Source of the DNA: Rhodospirillum sp.
GTDB taxonomy: Bacteria; Pseudomonadota; Alphaproteobacteria; Dongiales; Dongiaceae
Length of the DNA stretch: 64,000 bases
Assembly: GCA_013822765.1 (NCBI GenBank)
Contig: PNKY01000005.1
Location: forward strand, 248,001-312,000
Direction: 5' to 3'
The notes under the pieces are model-generated. The model did no database searches, was not told the origin of the DNA, and saw only the letters and a list, made by a program, of their open reading frames with translations. The translations under genes and the position numbers were made by a program. Of the stretch, positions 27,282 to 37,600 are shown one piece after another (positions within the stretch are counted from its first letter, which is position 1; every line of letters starts with the position of its first letter).

Positions 27282-28589
27282 CTATTGGACAGCTTCACCA
27301 TGCAAGGCGAGATCCAGACCGTCGCGCTCGACTTCCTCGGGTACGCGCAGCCCGACGGTGACGTCGATGACCTTGAGGATGATCGCGGTGCCGACGCCGC
27401 AGAACACCATGGTCACGACGATGCTCTTGACCTGGATCCAGATCTGCCCGGCGTTGCCGTCGATCAGGCCGACCGGGACGTCGCCGCCCTTGACCAGCAT
27501 GGTGGCGAACACGCCGGTCAGCAGCGCGCCGATGGTGCCGCCGACGCCGTGGACGCCGAAGGCGTCGAGCGCGTCGTCATAGCCGAGCTTGTTCTTCACG
27601 AAGGTCGAGGCGAAGAAGCAGCCGACGCCGGCGGCGACGCCGATCACCAGCGCGCCGATCGGATCGACGAAGCCGGAAGCAGGCGTGATGCCGACCAGGC
27701 CCGCGACCGCGCCCGACACGATGCCGAGCACCGAGGGCTGGCCCTTGGCGCCCCACTCGCAGAACATCCAGGCCAGGGCCGCCGCGGCCGCCGCGATGTG
27801 GGTCACCAGCATCGCCATGCCCGCGCCGGGGCCGGCCGACAAGGCAGACCCCGCGTTGAAGCCGAACCAGCCGACCCACAGCATCGAGCCGCCCATCACC
27901 GTGTAGACGAGGTTGTGCGGCACGAACGGAACCTTGCGGTAGCCGTTGCGCTTGCCGATCATGAGCGCCGCGACCAGGCCGCTGATGCCGCTGCTGATAT
28001 GCACGACCGTGCCGCCGGCGAAATCGAGCACGCCCCAGTCGAACATCAGGCCGCCGGTCATCCACACCATGTGGGTGAGCGGCGCGTAGATCAGCACCGA
28101 CCAGGCGCCCACGAAGATCAGCATGGCGCTGAACTTCATGCGGTCCGCGAACGCGCCGGTGATAAGCGCCGGCGTGATGATCGCGAAGGTCATCTGGAAG
28201 ATCATGAACACGGTCTCCGGAATGACGCCGGAAATCGACCCCACGGTCACGTTCTTGACCAGGATGTTGCTTAAGCTGCCGATGAAGGCGTTGCCCTCAG
28301 TGAAAGCGATGCTGTAGCCGATCACCATCCAGAGGATGCTGACCAGGCAGCAGATCGCGAACGACTGCATCACGATGGCCAGCACGTTCATCTTACGGAC
28401 CATGCCGCCATAGAACAAGGCGAGCCCCGGAATGGTCATCAGCAGCACCAGCGCGGTGGCCGTGATCATCCAGGCGGTACTGCCTGTGTCGATGGTTGGA
28501 TCCTGCGCGAATGCCGGCACAGCCACCAGGGTTCCTGCCAGCGCGGCGATGATTCCTGTCAATCCTCGACGCAAACCCACACGAAGCAT
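27282..28589 (-). CDS. amtB: Ammonium transporter AmtB
   Basis: 435 residues. It conducts ammonium/ammonia across the inner membrane. A signal peptide (ALAGTLVAVPAFAQ) precedes eleven membrane helices. The Amt signatures are present: GLALFYGGMVRKMN, WMVIGYSIAFTEGN, FAGGTVVHISSGISGLVAA with the first pore His, and DALDAFGVHGVGGTIGALLTG with the second. I chose the ATG at 28589 behind a G-rich site; a start seven codons upstream adds MKKRGAG. A sigma-54 promoter lies upstream. No glnK is next to it, which is unusual. Confidence 0.95.
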   Translation of the reverse strand: MLRVGLRRGLTGIIAALAGTLVAVPAFAQDPTIDTGSTAWMITATALVLLMTIPGLALFYGGMVRKMNVLAIVMQSFAICCLVSILWMVIGYSIAFTEGNAFIGSLSNILVKNVTVGSISGVIPETVFMIFQMTFAIITPALITGAFADRMKFSAMLIFVGAWSVLIYAPLTHMVWMTGGLMFDWGVLDFAGGTVVHISSGISGLVAALMIGKRNGYRKVPFVPHNLVYTVMGGSMLWVGWFGFNAGSALSAGPGAGMAMLVTHIAAAAAALAWMFCEWGAKGQPSVLGIVSGAVAGLVGITPASGFVDPIGALVIGVAAGVGCFFASTFVKNKLGYDDALDAFGVHGVGGTIGALLTGVFATMLVKGGDVPVGLIDGNAGQIWIQVKSIVVTMVFCGVGTAIILKVIDVTVGLRVPEEVERDGLDLALHGEAVQ

Positions 28590-28633
28590 TCCTGCCCCCC
28601 TTTTTTTCAAAGCATGACAATCGCGTGCTGCAC

Positions 28634-28649
28634 TGCATCAGGCGTGCCA
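28634..28649 (-). promoter_or_regulatory. Sigma-54 promoter of amtB
   Basis: On the minus strand TGGCACGCCTGATGCA: the -24 GG and -12 GC are exactly ten bases apart and only one base of the TGGCACG-N4-TTGCA consensus differs. Transcription would begin near 28622, giving a leader of about 33 bases with the amtB ribosome site. It implies NtrC-type activation under nitrogen limitation; no clear NtrC site was found upstream. Confidence 0.75.
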
Positions 28650-28756
28650 ACTGCGGAGTGACGGGGAATCCTGCGGAATATCGCGATCAGGCGGCGAAGC
28701 GCCGCTCAATGGATGAGCAGCGGAGCGCAATGCGCCTATTTCTTGGGCAGGAGCGG

Positions 28757-29873
28757 CTACGCCGTCTGTTCGCCGCCGTGGACCTTGGCGGCCAGCGAGG
28801 CTGTGAGGAAGCGGTCGATGTCGCCGTTGAGCACGCCCTGGGTGTCGCTGGTCTCGGTCTCGGTGCGCAGGTCCTTCACCATCTGGTAGGGCTGCAACAC
28901 GTAGGAGCGGATCTGGTGGCCCCAGCCGATGTCGCTCTTCAGCGCTTCCTGCGCCGCGGCGGCTTCCTCGCGCTTGCGGAGTTCGGCCTCGTAGAGGCGC
29001 GCCTTCAGCATGTCCATCGCCATCGCGCGGTTGCGATGCTGCGAGCGGTCGGCCTGGCAGGCCACCACGATGCCGGTCGGCATGTGCGTGATGCGGATGG
29101 CGGAGTCGGTCTTGTTGATATGCTGTCCGCCGGCGCCGGACGCGCGGAAGGTGTCGATCTTGAGATCCTTGTCGAGGATCTCAACCTCGATGTTGTCGTC
29201 CACCACCGGATAGACCCAGACCGAGGAGAAGCTGGTGTGGCGCCGCGCATTGGAATCGTACGGCGAGATGCGCACCAGGCGGTGCACGCCGGATTCGGAT
29301 TTCAGCCAGCCATAGGCGTTCGGGCCCTTGACCTCGATGGTCGCGGACTTGAGGCCGGCTTCTTCGCCGGCGCTTTCCTCCAGCCATTCCACCTTGTAGC
29401 CGTGCTGCTCGGCCCAGCGGGTGTACATGCGCAGCAGCATCTCGGCCCAATCCTGCGCCTCGGTGCCGCCGGCGCCGGCATGGACTTCGAGATAGCAATC
29501 GTTCTGGTCGGCTTCGCCCGACAGCAGGGATTCGAGTTCGCGCTTGCCCGCCTCGGCGCGCAAAGTGGTAAGCGCCGCCTGGGCCTCATCGACCGATTTG
29601 ATATCGCCTTCCGCCTCGCCCAGCTCCGACAGGGTCAGCGCGTCGTCCAGTTCGCGCTCCATGACGCGGTAGGATTCGATGGCGTTGGCGAGGTGCGTGC
29701 GCTCGCGCATGGTCTTCTGGGCTTTCGCGGGCTTGTCCCAGAGCTGCGGGTCTTCGGCCAGTGCGTTCAGTTCGTCGAGACGACGCAGCGCATTGTCCCA
29801 GTCAAAGATGCCTCCTCAGCAGGGCCAGGGAAGACCGGATCTCCCCCGCCAAAGCTTCAATCTCGGCACGCAT
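28757..29873 (-). CDS. prfB: Peptide chain release factor 2 (programmed +1 frameshift)
   Basis: 371 residues if the frameshift is read. RF2 ends translation at UGA and UAA. The first 23 codons start at ATG 29873 and end at an in-frame TGA (29804-29802). The frameshift signal is an internal AGGAGG (29816-29811), three bases, then CTT-TGA-C; slipping by one base continues in the frame that ends at 28757. The GGQ loop is [13 protein letters not shown] and the codon-recognition tripeptide reads SPY instead of SPF ([15 protein letters not shown]). The site makes RF2 levels self-regulating. Confidence 0.95.
29802..29816 (-). promoter_or_regulatory. prfB +1 frameshift site
   Basis: On the minus strand AGGAGG-CAT-CTT-TGA: a perfect internal Shine-Dalgarno three bases before the slippery CTT and the UGA that RF2 itself reads. 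Geometry is identical to the E. coli site (AGGGGG-TAT-CTT-TGA). Confidence 0.95.
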
Positions 29874-29971
29874 ATCTTGCCTCTTCCGTGGGCGCGCTGT
29901 TTACGGCGCGCGAACATGGCCAATCGACGCGGCGCGGTCAAGCGCACAGCGTCCGGGTCAAACAGCTGAAG

Positions 29972-32704
29972 TTAGTAGATGCCGCCGCTGCTGTCGGTAG
30001 CGGGCGCTGCCGGCGGCGCTGGCTGGGTCGGCGCGGCCGGCGCCTCGCCCACGGCCGGCGCCTGCAGGACAGGCTGCTCGGCCTGCTGAGGCGCCTGCTC
30101 CTCCTCGCCGGACGGCGTGATGCCAGGCGGCAGGAGGTTGGGCTGATCGTCCGTCGTCCCGCCGGTGATGACCTGCTGGCCGCCCTGCAGCGCGTTGGCA
30201 GGCGGCGTGGCGGGCTGCTGGCCGGACTGATACGCGCCGCTGGAATCGATAATCGACGTTGCGCCCTGGTTCTGGTCGCCCGCCCCGACGGGACCGATCG
30301 GAATGATCGAGCCGTAGCCGGCATCCTGGCCGTAGTTGGCGACGCCTTGGATGACGTTCACATGGCCGGTCGGCTCGGTGCCCGGCTTGAAGGCTTCCCA
30401 GATCACCTTGCCGGCGCCGGGCGCGGCCCGCTCGCCGCTGAAATAGTCGACCCGCACCAGGCGGATTCCCGGCGGCACGCGGAACGGCGTGGCCGGCTCG
30501 TTCTTCAGAGCTTCCATCATGAAGTCGCGGAAGATCGGCGCCGAGTAGCGGCCGCCGGTCGCCTTCTCGCCCAGCGAGCGCGGCTGGTCGAAGCCGAGAT
30601 AGACGCCCGCGACCAGATCGGGCGAAAAGCCCATGAACCACACGTCGCGGCCTTCGTTGGTGGTGCCCGTCTTGCCGGCCAGCGGCTTGCCGACCGCTTT
30701 CACCGCGGTGCCGGTGCCGCGGTTCACCACGCCCTCCAGCATCGAGACCATCTGGTAGGCGGTCGCCGGCTCGAGCACCTGCGGGCGCGTGTCTGGAATC
30801 TCCGGCGGGGTCTCGCCGTTATAGGTCGACATCTGGCAGCCGTCGCACGGCCGCTGGTCGTGGCGGTAGATGGTCCAGCCGTTGCTGTCCTGGATGCGAT
30901 CGATCAGCGCCGGCTCGACCTTCTTGCCGCCATTGACGATCTCGGCATAGGCGCCGGCGAGGCGCAGCACGGTCGTTTCGCCCGCGCCGAGCGACATCGC
31001 GAGCGTCTGCTGCATGTTGTCGATGGCGCCGAGGCGCGAGGCCATCTCCGCCACCTTGGCCATTCCGATGGTCTGCGCCATGCGGATGGTCATCAGGTTG
31101 CGCGAGTTCTCGAGGCCGCGGCGCATGGTGGCGGCGCCGAGGAAATCCTGCGCGTAGTTCTCCGGCCGCCACAGCGGCAGGCCGGGACCCTGGTCGATCA
31201 CGATCGGCGCATCGAGGATCATGGTCGAAGGCGTGAAGCCGGACTCCAACGCCGCCAGGTAGACGATCGGCTTGAAGGACGAGCCCGGCTGGCGCTTGGC
31301 CTGGGTGGCGCGGTTGAACTCGGATTGCTGATACGACCAGCCGCCGGTCATCGCCAAGACGCGGCCGGTGTGCGGATCCATCGCCACCATCGCGCCGCTG
31401 ATCTCCGGCACCTGGCGCAGCGCATAGCGGCCGGGAATGGTGTTGCCGTCCTCGACCAGGGGCTCGACCGCGATGATGTCGCCGGCTTTCAGGATGTCCG
31501 TGGTCGCGCTGGGCGCGGGGCCAAGGCGGCCTTCGGCCGAGCGCGGGTGCGCCCAGCCCAAGTCCGCAACCTTGATCTCGCCGGTGGTGCCGTCCTTGAA
31601 GCCGATGGTGGCAGTCGCCTTGGTCGCCTCGGTCACGATCGCCGGCTGCCAGCTGTAGAGCCATGGCATCGGCGGCAAGGTTTCCAGCGTCTTCTGCCAA
31701 TCCTCGATGCTGTCGACATGCTGCAGCGGGCCGCGATAGCCCTGGGTCTTGTCATACGCGACCAGATGCTGGCGCAGCACGCGGTCAGCCAGCTCCTGCA
31801 GGCGGGGATCGATGGTGGCGCGGATCGCGAGGCCCTTCTTGTAGAGCCCGTCCTCGCCGAAGCGCTGCACGATCTCGCGCCGCACTTCCTCGGCGAAGTA
31901 GTCGGCGACGACATGGTCGGTCTCGCCGCGCATGTGCAGTTCCAACGACTCCTGCTTCGCGGCGTCGGCTTCCTCGGCCGTGATGTGGCCGTCTTCGCGC
32001 ATGCGGTCGACCACCCAGTTGCGGCGATCGAGCGCCGCCTGGTGATCGCGCACGAGGTTGTAGTTGTTCGGCGCCTTGGGCAGCGCGCCGAGATAGGCCG
32101 CTTCGCCGATCGTCAGCTCGTCCAGCGACTTGTTGAAGTAGTTGAGGGCCGCGGTCGCGACGCCGTAGTTGCCGGAGCCGAGATAGATCTGGTTGAGATA
32201 GAGCTCGAGGATGCGGTCCTTGGTGAAGGCCTTCTCGATGCGCAGCGCGAGGATCATCTCGCGGATCTTGCGCTGGTAGGACACCTCGTTGGTCAGCAGG
32301 AAGTTCTTGGTGACCTGCTGCGTGATGGTGGACGCGCCGACCGGCCGGCGGTCGTCGCCAAGATTCTTGACGTTGGTCCACACCGCGTTGACGACGCCGG
32401 GCAGGTCGACGCCGGGGTGGGTGTAGAAGGTCTTGTCCTCGGCCGCGAGGAACGCGTTGATGACGCGCTTTGGCATCGCGGTGATCGGCACGAACACGCG
32501 GTTCTCGGTGGCGTATTCCGCGAGCAGCCGGCCGTCGCCGGCATAGATGCGCGAGACCACCGGCGGATCGTAGCTGGCAAGCTGGTAATAGTCCGGCAGG
32601 TCCTGCGAGAAATGCTCGTAGACCAGCCAAGCCGCGATACCGCCCACGACACCCAGGAACAGCAGCGTGCCGAGCAGGAAAGAGAGAATTCTGGTCAGTC
32701 GCAT
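29972..32704 (-). CDS. mrcA: Penicillin-binding protein 1A
   Basis: 910 residues. A bifunctional peptidoglycan synthase. Membrane anchor at 5-28; GT51 glycosyltransferase with catalytic Glu89 (LAAEDKTFYTHPG) and GASTITQQVTKNFLL; an OB-like insert; transpeptidase with Ser475 (GSSFKP), SRN at 534-536 and KTG at 678-680. The last 130 residues are a Gln/Pro/Ala-rich tail with no fold visible, longer than in E. coli. It acts at the inner membrane on lipid II. The AmiC-type hydrolase gene lies upstream on the same strand. Confidence 0.95.
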   Translation of the reverse strand: MRLTRILSFLLGTLLFLGVVGGIAAWLVYEHFSQDLPDYYQLASYDPPVVSRIYAGDGRLLAEYATENRVFVPITAMPKRVINAFLAAEDKTFYTHPGVDLPGVVNAVWTNVKNLGDDRRPVGASTITQQVTKNFLLTNEVSYQRKIREMILALRIEKAFTKDRILELYLNQIYLGSGNYGVATAALNYFNKSLDELTIGEAAYLGALPKAPNNYNLVRDHQAALDRRNWVVDRMREDGHITAEEADAAKQESLELHMRGETDHVVADYFAEEVRREIVQRFGEDGLYKKGLAIRATIDPRLQELADRVLRQHLVAYDKTQGYRGPLQHVDSIEDWQKTLETLPPMPWLYSWQPAIVTEATKATATIGFKDGTTGEIKVADLGWAHPRSAEGRLGPAPSATTDILKAGDIIAVEPLVEDGNTIPGRYALRQVPEISGAMVAMDPHTGRVLAMTGGWSYQQSEFNRATQAKRQPGSSFKPIVYLAALESGFTPSTMILDAPIVIDQGPGLPLWRPENYAQDFLGAATMRRGLENSRNLMTIRMAQTIGMAKVAEMASRLGAIDNMQQTLAMSLGAGETTVLRLAGAYAEIVNGGKKVEPALIDRIQDSNGWTIYRHDQRPCDGCQMSTYNGETPPEIPDTRPQVLEPATAYQMVSMLEGVVNRGTGTAVKAVGKPLAGKTGTTNEGRDVWFMGFSPDLVAGVYLGFDQPRSLGEKATGGRYSAPIFRDFMMEALKNEPATPFRVPPGIRLVRVDYFSGERAAPGAGKVIWEAFKPGTEPTGHVNVIQGVANYGQDAGYGSIIPIGPVGAGDQNQGATSIIDSSGAYQSGQQPATPPANALQGGQQVITGGTTDDQPNLLPPGITPSGEEEQAPQQAEQPVLQAPAVGEAPAAPTQPAPPAAPATDSSGGIY

Positions 32705-32828
32705 GATCGGGCCGGCCCCGGCCCCCTATTGTTCAATACGCCGCGGCAGATGCAACTCAGGTGCGCCTCTGGCGCGCCTTTCCGATGTGTCCGCCTTAGT
32801 CCAAGCCATGATGCTAGATCAAGGTTAA

Positions 32829-32852
32829 ATTATGGCAACACAAACGCTTGTG
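32829..32852 (-). promoter_or_regulatory. Candidate PBP1A promoter region
   Basis: On the minus strand a -10-like CATAAT (32834-32829) with CTGTCA 16 bases upstream, overlapping an inverted repeat CACAA-4 bases-TTGTG (32839-32852). It is the only AT-rich part of the 222-base spacer 32705-32926. Weak match. Confidence 0.3.
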
Positions 32853-32926
32853 ACAGGGACGGTACAACCCGGAACCTATCGTTGGCGGGTGCATCTTAAC
32901 AACCTCGATCGACCGGAGTTCCGGGC

Positions 32927-34198
32927 TCAGGAGCGGCGTACCAGCTCCTGCCACGAGAAGTAGTTCTCGACCGCCTGGCGGACCGCCCGGGCCAGCTTCT
33001 TCTGGTGGCCGGAACTGCTGAGCAGGGCCTCGTCCTTGCTGCTGGAGATGTAGCCCATCTCGACCAGCACTGAGGGCACGTCCGGCGCCTTCAGGACGGC
33101 AAAGCCGGCAAAGCGGTGGGTGTTGCCGAGGAGCATGGTCTGCTCCTTCAACTCGCGCACCAGCAGGCTCGCGAATCGGGTCGACATGTTCTTGGTGTCG
33201 CGCTGCGCCAGGTCGATCAGGATGTTGCTGACGACGTTGCTCTGCTTGGAGAGGTCGACGCCGGCGATGATGTCCGACTTGTTCTCCTTGGCGGCCAACG
33301 CCTCCGATTCCGCGTCGGACGCCTTTTCCGACAGGGTGTAGACCGAGGCGCCGCGGGTCAGCGGGTTGTTGTGGGAATCGGCGTGCAGCGAGATGAACAG
33401 CTCGGCGCCCTTCTCGCGCGCCAGCCCGAACCGCTCGCGCAACGGGATGTAGACGTCGCGGCTGCGGGTTAGCAGGACGCGGAACTTGCCGGTATCCTCT
33501 AGCTCCTTCTTCAGCGCCTTGGCGACCGCGAGGGTCAGTTGCTTCTCGTTCATGGTGGAGCCGATGGCGCCCGGATCGATCCCGCCATGGCCCGGATCGA
33601 TGACGATCAGGGGCTTGCCGCGCTGGGGCTCCTCGGTCGGCTGCTTGGCCGCGCTGCCACCCAGGGCGCCGGTCCCGTTGCCCGCCCCGCTACCCGCGCT
33701 GCTCAAGGTCCTGGCCGCCGGCTTGGTGACCGGCGCGATGGCGGCGATGGCGCTATAGGCGACCGTGTTGCTCTTGAGCTGGGCGCGGAACTGAGTGTCG
33801 GGTACGGGCCGCAGGTCGACCAGCAGCCGCAGCGGCTCGCCATTGGCGGCCGGAACGAACTCCGCCCGGGCGACCTCCGACGGCTCCATGAGGTCGAGCA
33901 CGACCCGCGAGGTGCCGGCCTTGAACAGGCCATAGCGCATGCCGGCGACCAGACCCTGCCCCTGCAGCTTGCTGCCGCTGGGGACCTTCCAGTCGACTTC
34001 GCTCATGTCGATGACAACGCGATAGGGGTCGGCCAGAGTGAAGACCTTGAAATCGCTGCGCTGGGTCAGGCTGATGACCACACGCGTCAGGCCGGGCTCC
34101 ACGCCCAGGCGCGCGTCGGTAATGGCCGGCTTGGCAGCTGCTTCCGCAGCTCCCCCGAGCAACATTACCAAGCCAAGAATCCAGCCAATTAAACGCAT
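32927..34198 (-). CDS. amiC: N-acetylmuramoyl-L-alanine amidase (AmiC type)
   Basis: 423 residues. A zinc amidase that cuts septal peptidoglycan during cell separation. Signal peptide MRLIGWILGLVMLLGGAAEAAA; AMIN targeting domain (residues about 25-125, with RVVISLTQRSDFKVFTL); Ser/Gly-rich linker; Amidase_3 domain with VIDPGHGGIDPGAIGS (first zinc His), a Glu ligand further on, FISLHADSH and VEMGYISS (catalytic Glu). I chose the ATG at 34198 because a TTG frame start at 34228 would overlap the -10 box of its promoter. Needs an EnvC/NlpD-type activator. Confidence 0.92.
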   Translation of the reverse strand: MRLIGWILGLVMLLGGAAEAAAKPAITDARLGVEPGLTRVVISLTQRSDFKVFTLADPYRVVIDMSEVDWKVPSGSKLQGQGLVAGMRYGLFKAGTSRVVLDLMEPSEVARAEFVPAANGEPLRLLVDLRPVPDTQFRAQLKSNTVAYSAIAAIAPVTKPAARTLSSAGSGAGNGTGALGGSAAKQPTEEPQRGKPLIVIDPGHGGIDPGAIGSTMNEKQLTLAVAKALKKELEDTGKFRVLLTRSRDVYIPLRERFGLAREKGAELFISLHADSHNNPLTRGASVYTLSEKASDAESEALAAKENKSDIIAGVDLSKQSNVVSNILIDLAQRDTKNMSTRFASLLVRELKEQTMLLGNTHRFAGFAVLKAPDVPSVLVEMGYISSSKDEALLSSSGHQKKLARAVRQAVENYFSWQELVRRS

Positions 34199-34226
34199 TA
34201 CGAACCGACTCCGGTGAATCAACCGC

Positions 34227-34256
34227 AATATACACTCGTAACTTACTGCGAATCAA
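34227..34256 (-). promoter_or_regulatory. Promoter of the amidase gene
   Basis: On the minus strand: TTGATT (34256-34251), 18-base spacer, TATATT (34232-34227). Transcription would start near 34220, 22 bases before the amiC ATG at 34198. Confidence 0.65.
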
Positions 34257-34673
34257 CACTTTTCCAGATCGACTCGCAACGGACCCCCTAGGGCGCGTTG
34301 ATTGACGTTGTCAGGCCGACGCGCGCCGCTTATGCTGCGGCCGACCCGGCTGAGAGTCGCATTGTGGTGATTAAGCCCTTCTTAGGCTTAAAGAAAGGTG
34401 AAGCCACAAGCGGTCGATCGTCGGGTCTAACTGGGTTTCGGTTTCCGCCACACCCTTCGATGCGCTCCGACGACGGAGGCGGCATCGGAAAAGGCGGCCC
34501 GGAACGTTTGGATCACCCTGTCATCGCACTTTCATCGAGAGATAAAGGCGCCGGCCGGGGGATCCGCTAGCCACAGGTAGTCATGTCGTACACCTGGAAT
34601 TCAACCACGAGTTTCGCGCCGCCGCCCGCAGCAGATGCGGGCGACGTTTGGCGCGTTGAGGAGTCTACCCACT
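34257..34673 (+). other. Long leader region of rne
   Basis: A 417-base stretch without a gene, upstream of rne. It contains a 6-bp hairpin TAAGCC-7 bases-GGCTTA (34372-34390) and several GC-rich inverted pieces near 34470-34570. I found no convincing promoter. In other bacteria the rne leader is a folded target for RNase E's own cleavage (autoregulation); a similar role is possible here but the sequence does not prove it. Confidence 0.4.
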
Positions 34674-37600
34674 ATGGCAAAGGTCATGTTGATCGACGCC
34701 ACCCACCCGGAGGAAACCCGGGTCGCGGTGGCGGACGGAAGGAAGCTGGAAGAATTTGACGTCGAAGTCGCCAGCCGACGCCCGCTCAAAGGAAATATCT
34801 ATCTCGCGAAGGTAACCCGCGTCGAACCGTCGCTTCAGGCGGCGTTCGTCGAGTATGGCGGCAACCGCCACGGTTTCCTGGCCTTCAGCGAAATCCACCC
34901 CGACTACTACCGCATCCCGGTCGCCGACCGCGAACGGCTGCTGCGCGAAGCGGCGCGCGATGACGATGACGATGACGATGTCGTCGAGCACCGGCCCCGC
35001 GCGCAGTTCGACGACCACGACGAGGACGATGGCGACGCCATGGCCGCTGCGGAGAGCAGCGCGACCGAGGCATCGTTCGAGGACGGCACGTCTGACGCGG
35101 GTGCCGCGATTGCGCCGAGCGAGGATGGCGGATCGGACAACATCTGGCAGCACGCCAGCGAAACACGTTCGACCTCGATCGCGCACGGCGAAGAGGCCCG
35201 ACCCGAGGCCGGCGCGGCGATCGCTCCGGTCGATGGCCCAGGTCTATCGGAGAACGACTCCTCGGCCCTGCCGCCGCGCGCCGCCGACGAACTGGTTTCG
35301 CCCTGGGAGCAGCCCGATGGCGGCTCCGGCAGCGCCGCGCTCGAAACCCCGCGCTTCGAATTGCGCAGCGCGCCGGTCGATGACATCACCACGGCTGCGC
35401 CCGCCGTGCCGGCCAGCAGCGTCGATGCGGCTCATGACGGCGAGGCGCTGACCGCCAGCGCCCCGGACGTCATGTCAGCCGAACCGGCGACCGAAGGCGG
35501 CAACGGCGATGCCGAACTGCCCGCGCCGACCGAGGCCGAACTGGTCGAGGTTCAGACCACGGCCGAAGTCGTCGACGTGATCGGCGGCGAAGAGCCGGCC
35601 CAGCAGGACGACCCCGAGGTCGACGAGGAGCAGGCACGCCGCCGCCGGCAGCGCAACCTGCGCCGCTACAAGATCCAGGAAGTCATCAAGCGCCGGCAGA
35701 TCCTGCTGGTGCAGGTGACCAAGGAAGAGCGCGGCAACAAGGGCGCCGCCCTCACCACCTATCTGTCGCTGGCCGGCCGCTATTGCGTGCTGATGCCGAA
35801 CACCGATCGCGGCGGCGGCATCTCGCGCCGCATCACCAGCGTCAACGACCGCAAGCGCCTGAAATCGATCATCGACGATCTCGACGCGCCGGACGGCATG
35901 GCGGTGATCGTGCGCACCGCCGGCATGGAGCGTGCCAAGCCGGAGATCCGGCGCGACTTCGACTACCTGCTGCGGCTGTGGGACGAGATCCGCGAAGTCA
36001 CGCTGAAGTCCTCCGCGCCGGCGCTGATCTACGAGGAAGCAAGCCTGATCAAGCGTTCGATCCGCGATCTCTATACCCGCGACATCGGTGACATCATCGT
36101 GGCGGGCGAGGAATCGTACCGCGCCGCGCGCGATTTCATGCGCACCCTGACGCCCAGCCATACGCGCCGGGTGCAGGCCTATCGCGACCAGTCGCAGCCG
36201 CTGTTCCAGCGCTACCAGATCGAGAGCCAGATCGCGGCGATCCACGAGCCGGTGGTGCACCTGCGCTCCGGCGGCTACATCGTGCTCAACCAGACCGAGG
36301 CGCTGGTCGCGATCGACGTCAACTCCGGCCGCGCGACCCGCGAACGGAACATCGAAGAGACCGCGCTGCGCACCAATGTCGAGGCGGCGGAGGAAGTCGC
36401 GCGCCAGCTACGGCTGCGCGACCTGGCGGGCCTCATCGTCATCGACTTCATCGACATGGAGGAGAACCGCAACAACGCGCAGGTCGAGCGCCGCCTCAAG
36501 GAAGCGCTGAAGAACGACCGCGCGCGCATCCAGATCGGCCGCATCTCCACCTTCGGCCTCCTGGAGATGTCGCGCCAGCGTCTGCATCCGAGCCTGGCGG
36601 AAGCCAGCACCGAGGCGTGCGCGCATTGCCACGGCACCGGCCGCGTGCGGTCGGTGGAATCGACCGCGCTGCATGTGCTACGCATGGCGGAGGAAGAGAT
36701 CGCGCGCAGCTTCAGCCCGGGCGTCACCATCTTCGTGCCGACCCCGGTAGCGCTGTTCATGCTCAACCACAAGCGCCGCGCCATCGAGGAGATGGAGCAG
36801 CGGCGCGGCGTGCGGGTCTATCTGCAGGCGGACGACGAACTGACTCCGCCGGAATACCGTCTGGATCGCATCAAGCAGCTGAATCCTGGCGAAGAGGTCG
36901 TGCCGCGCGCGCTTCCCACCGCGCCGATCATCGAGGACGAGCCGGACGATCTGCCGCCTGAGGAGTTCGAGGCCGAGGCGGTCGAGGCAGAAGCGCCCGA
37001 GGAGGCGGAGGAGCAGCCCGCAGCGGCGCAAGGCGACCGCGAGCGCGGCCGCCGCCGGCGGCGTCGCCGTGGCCGGGGCGGCAAGTTCCGCGCCGACGAA
37101 TTCACCGAGGGCGAGGCGAGCGACGAGCCGCAGCAGGCGCCATCCGCGCCCGCACCGCGGTCGGAGCCGGCGCCGATCGTCGCACTGGCCGACAATGCGG
37201 AAGACGATGGCGAGGATGACGAGGACGAGTCCGACGGCTCGCAGGCCGCGGGCCGCGATGGCGAAGAACTCGGCCCCGATGGCCAGCCGCGCCGCCGCCG
37301 CCGCCGTGGCCGCCGCGGTGGACGCCGCCGGTCGCGGCGCCCGGAGCGCGAACAATCCGGCGAGGCGCAGGCGCGTCCGCAAGGCGGGCAGGCAGCGGAT
37401 GCCGAGCAGCCGTTGCCCGGCCTGGGCGACCAGCCCGAGTTGCCGGAGATGCCAGAGCAATGGACGCAGCGCGTGGCGCCCCTGACCGGCGACGGCAGCG
37501 AACCTGCCGCCGCGGCCGAAGGGGCGAACGGCGGGCAGCAGGCGGCCGAGCCGCAGGCACGCCGCCGTCAGCGCCGGCCCCGCCGCCGCGACGACGACAG

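Noticed and set aside
29802..29804. In-frame TGA in prfB as a selenocysteine codon or a broken gene
   Set aside because: The internal AGGAGG and CTT-TGA-C context is the known RF2 frameshift signal; no SECIS needed and no decay in the rest of the gene.
28625..32899. A 1424-codon open frame on the plus strand opposite prfB and PBP1A
   Set aside because: It is an antisense shadow created by high third-position GC; the encoded text is low-complexity His/Arg/Ala and the opposite strand holds two clear families.
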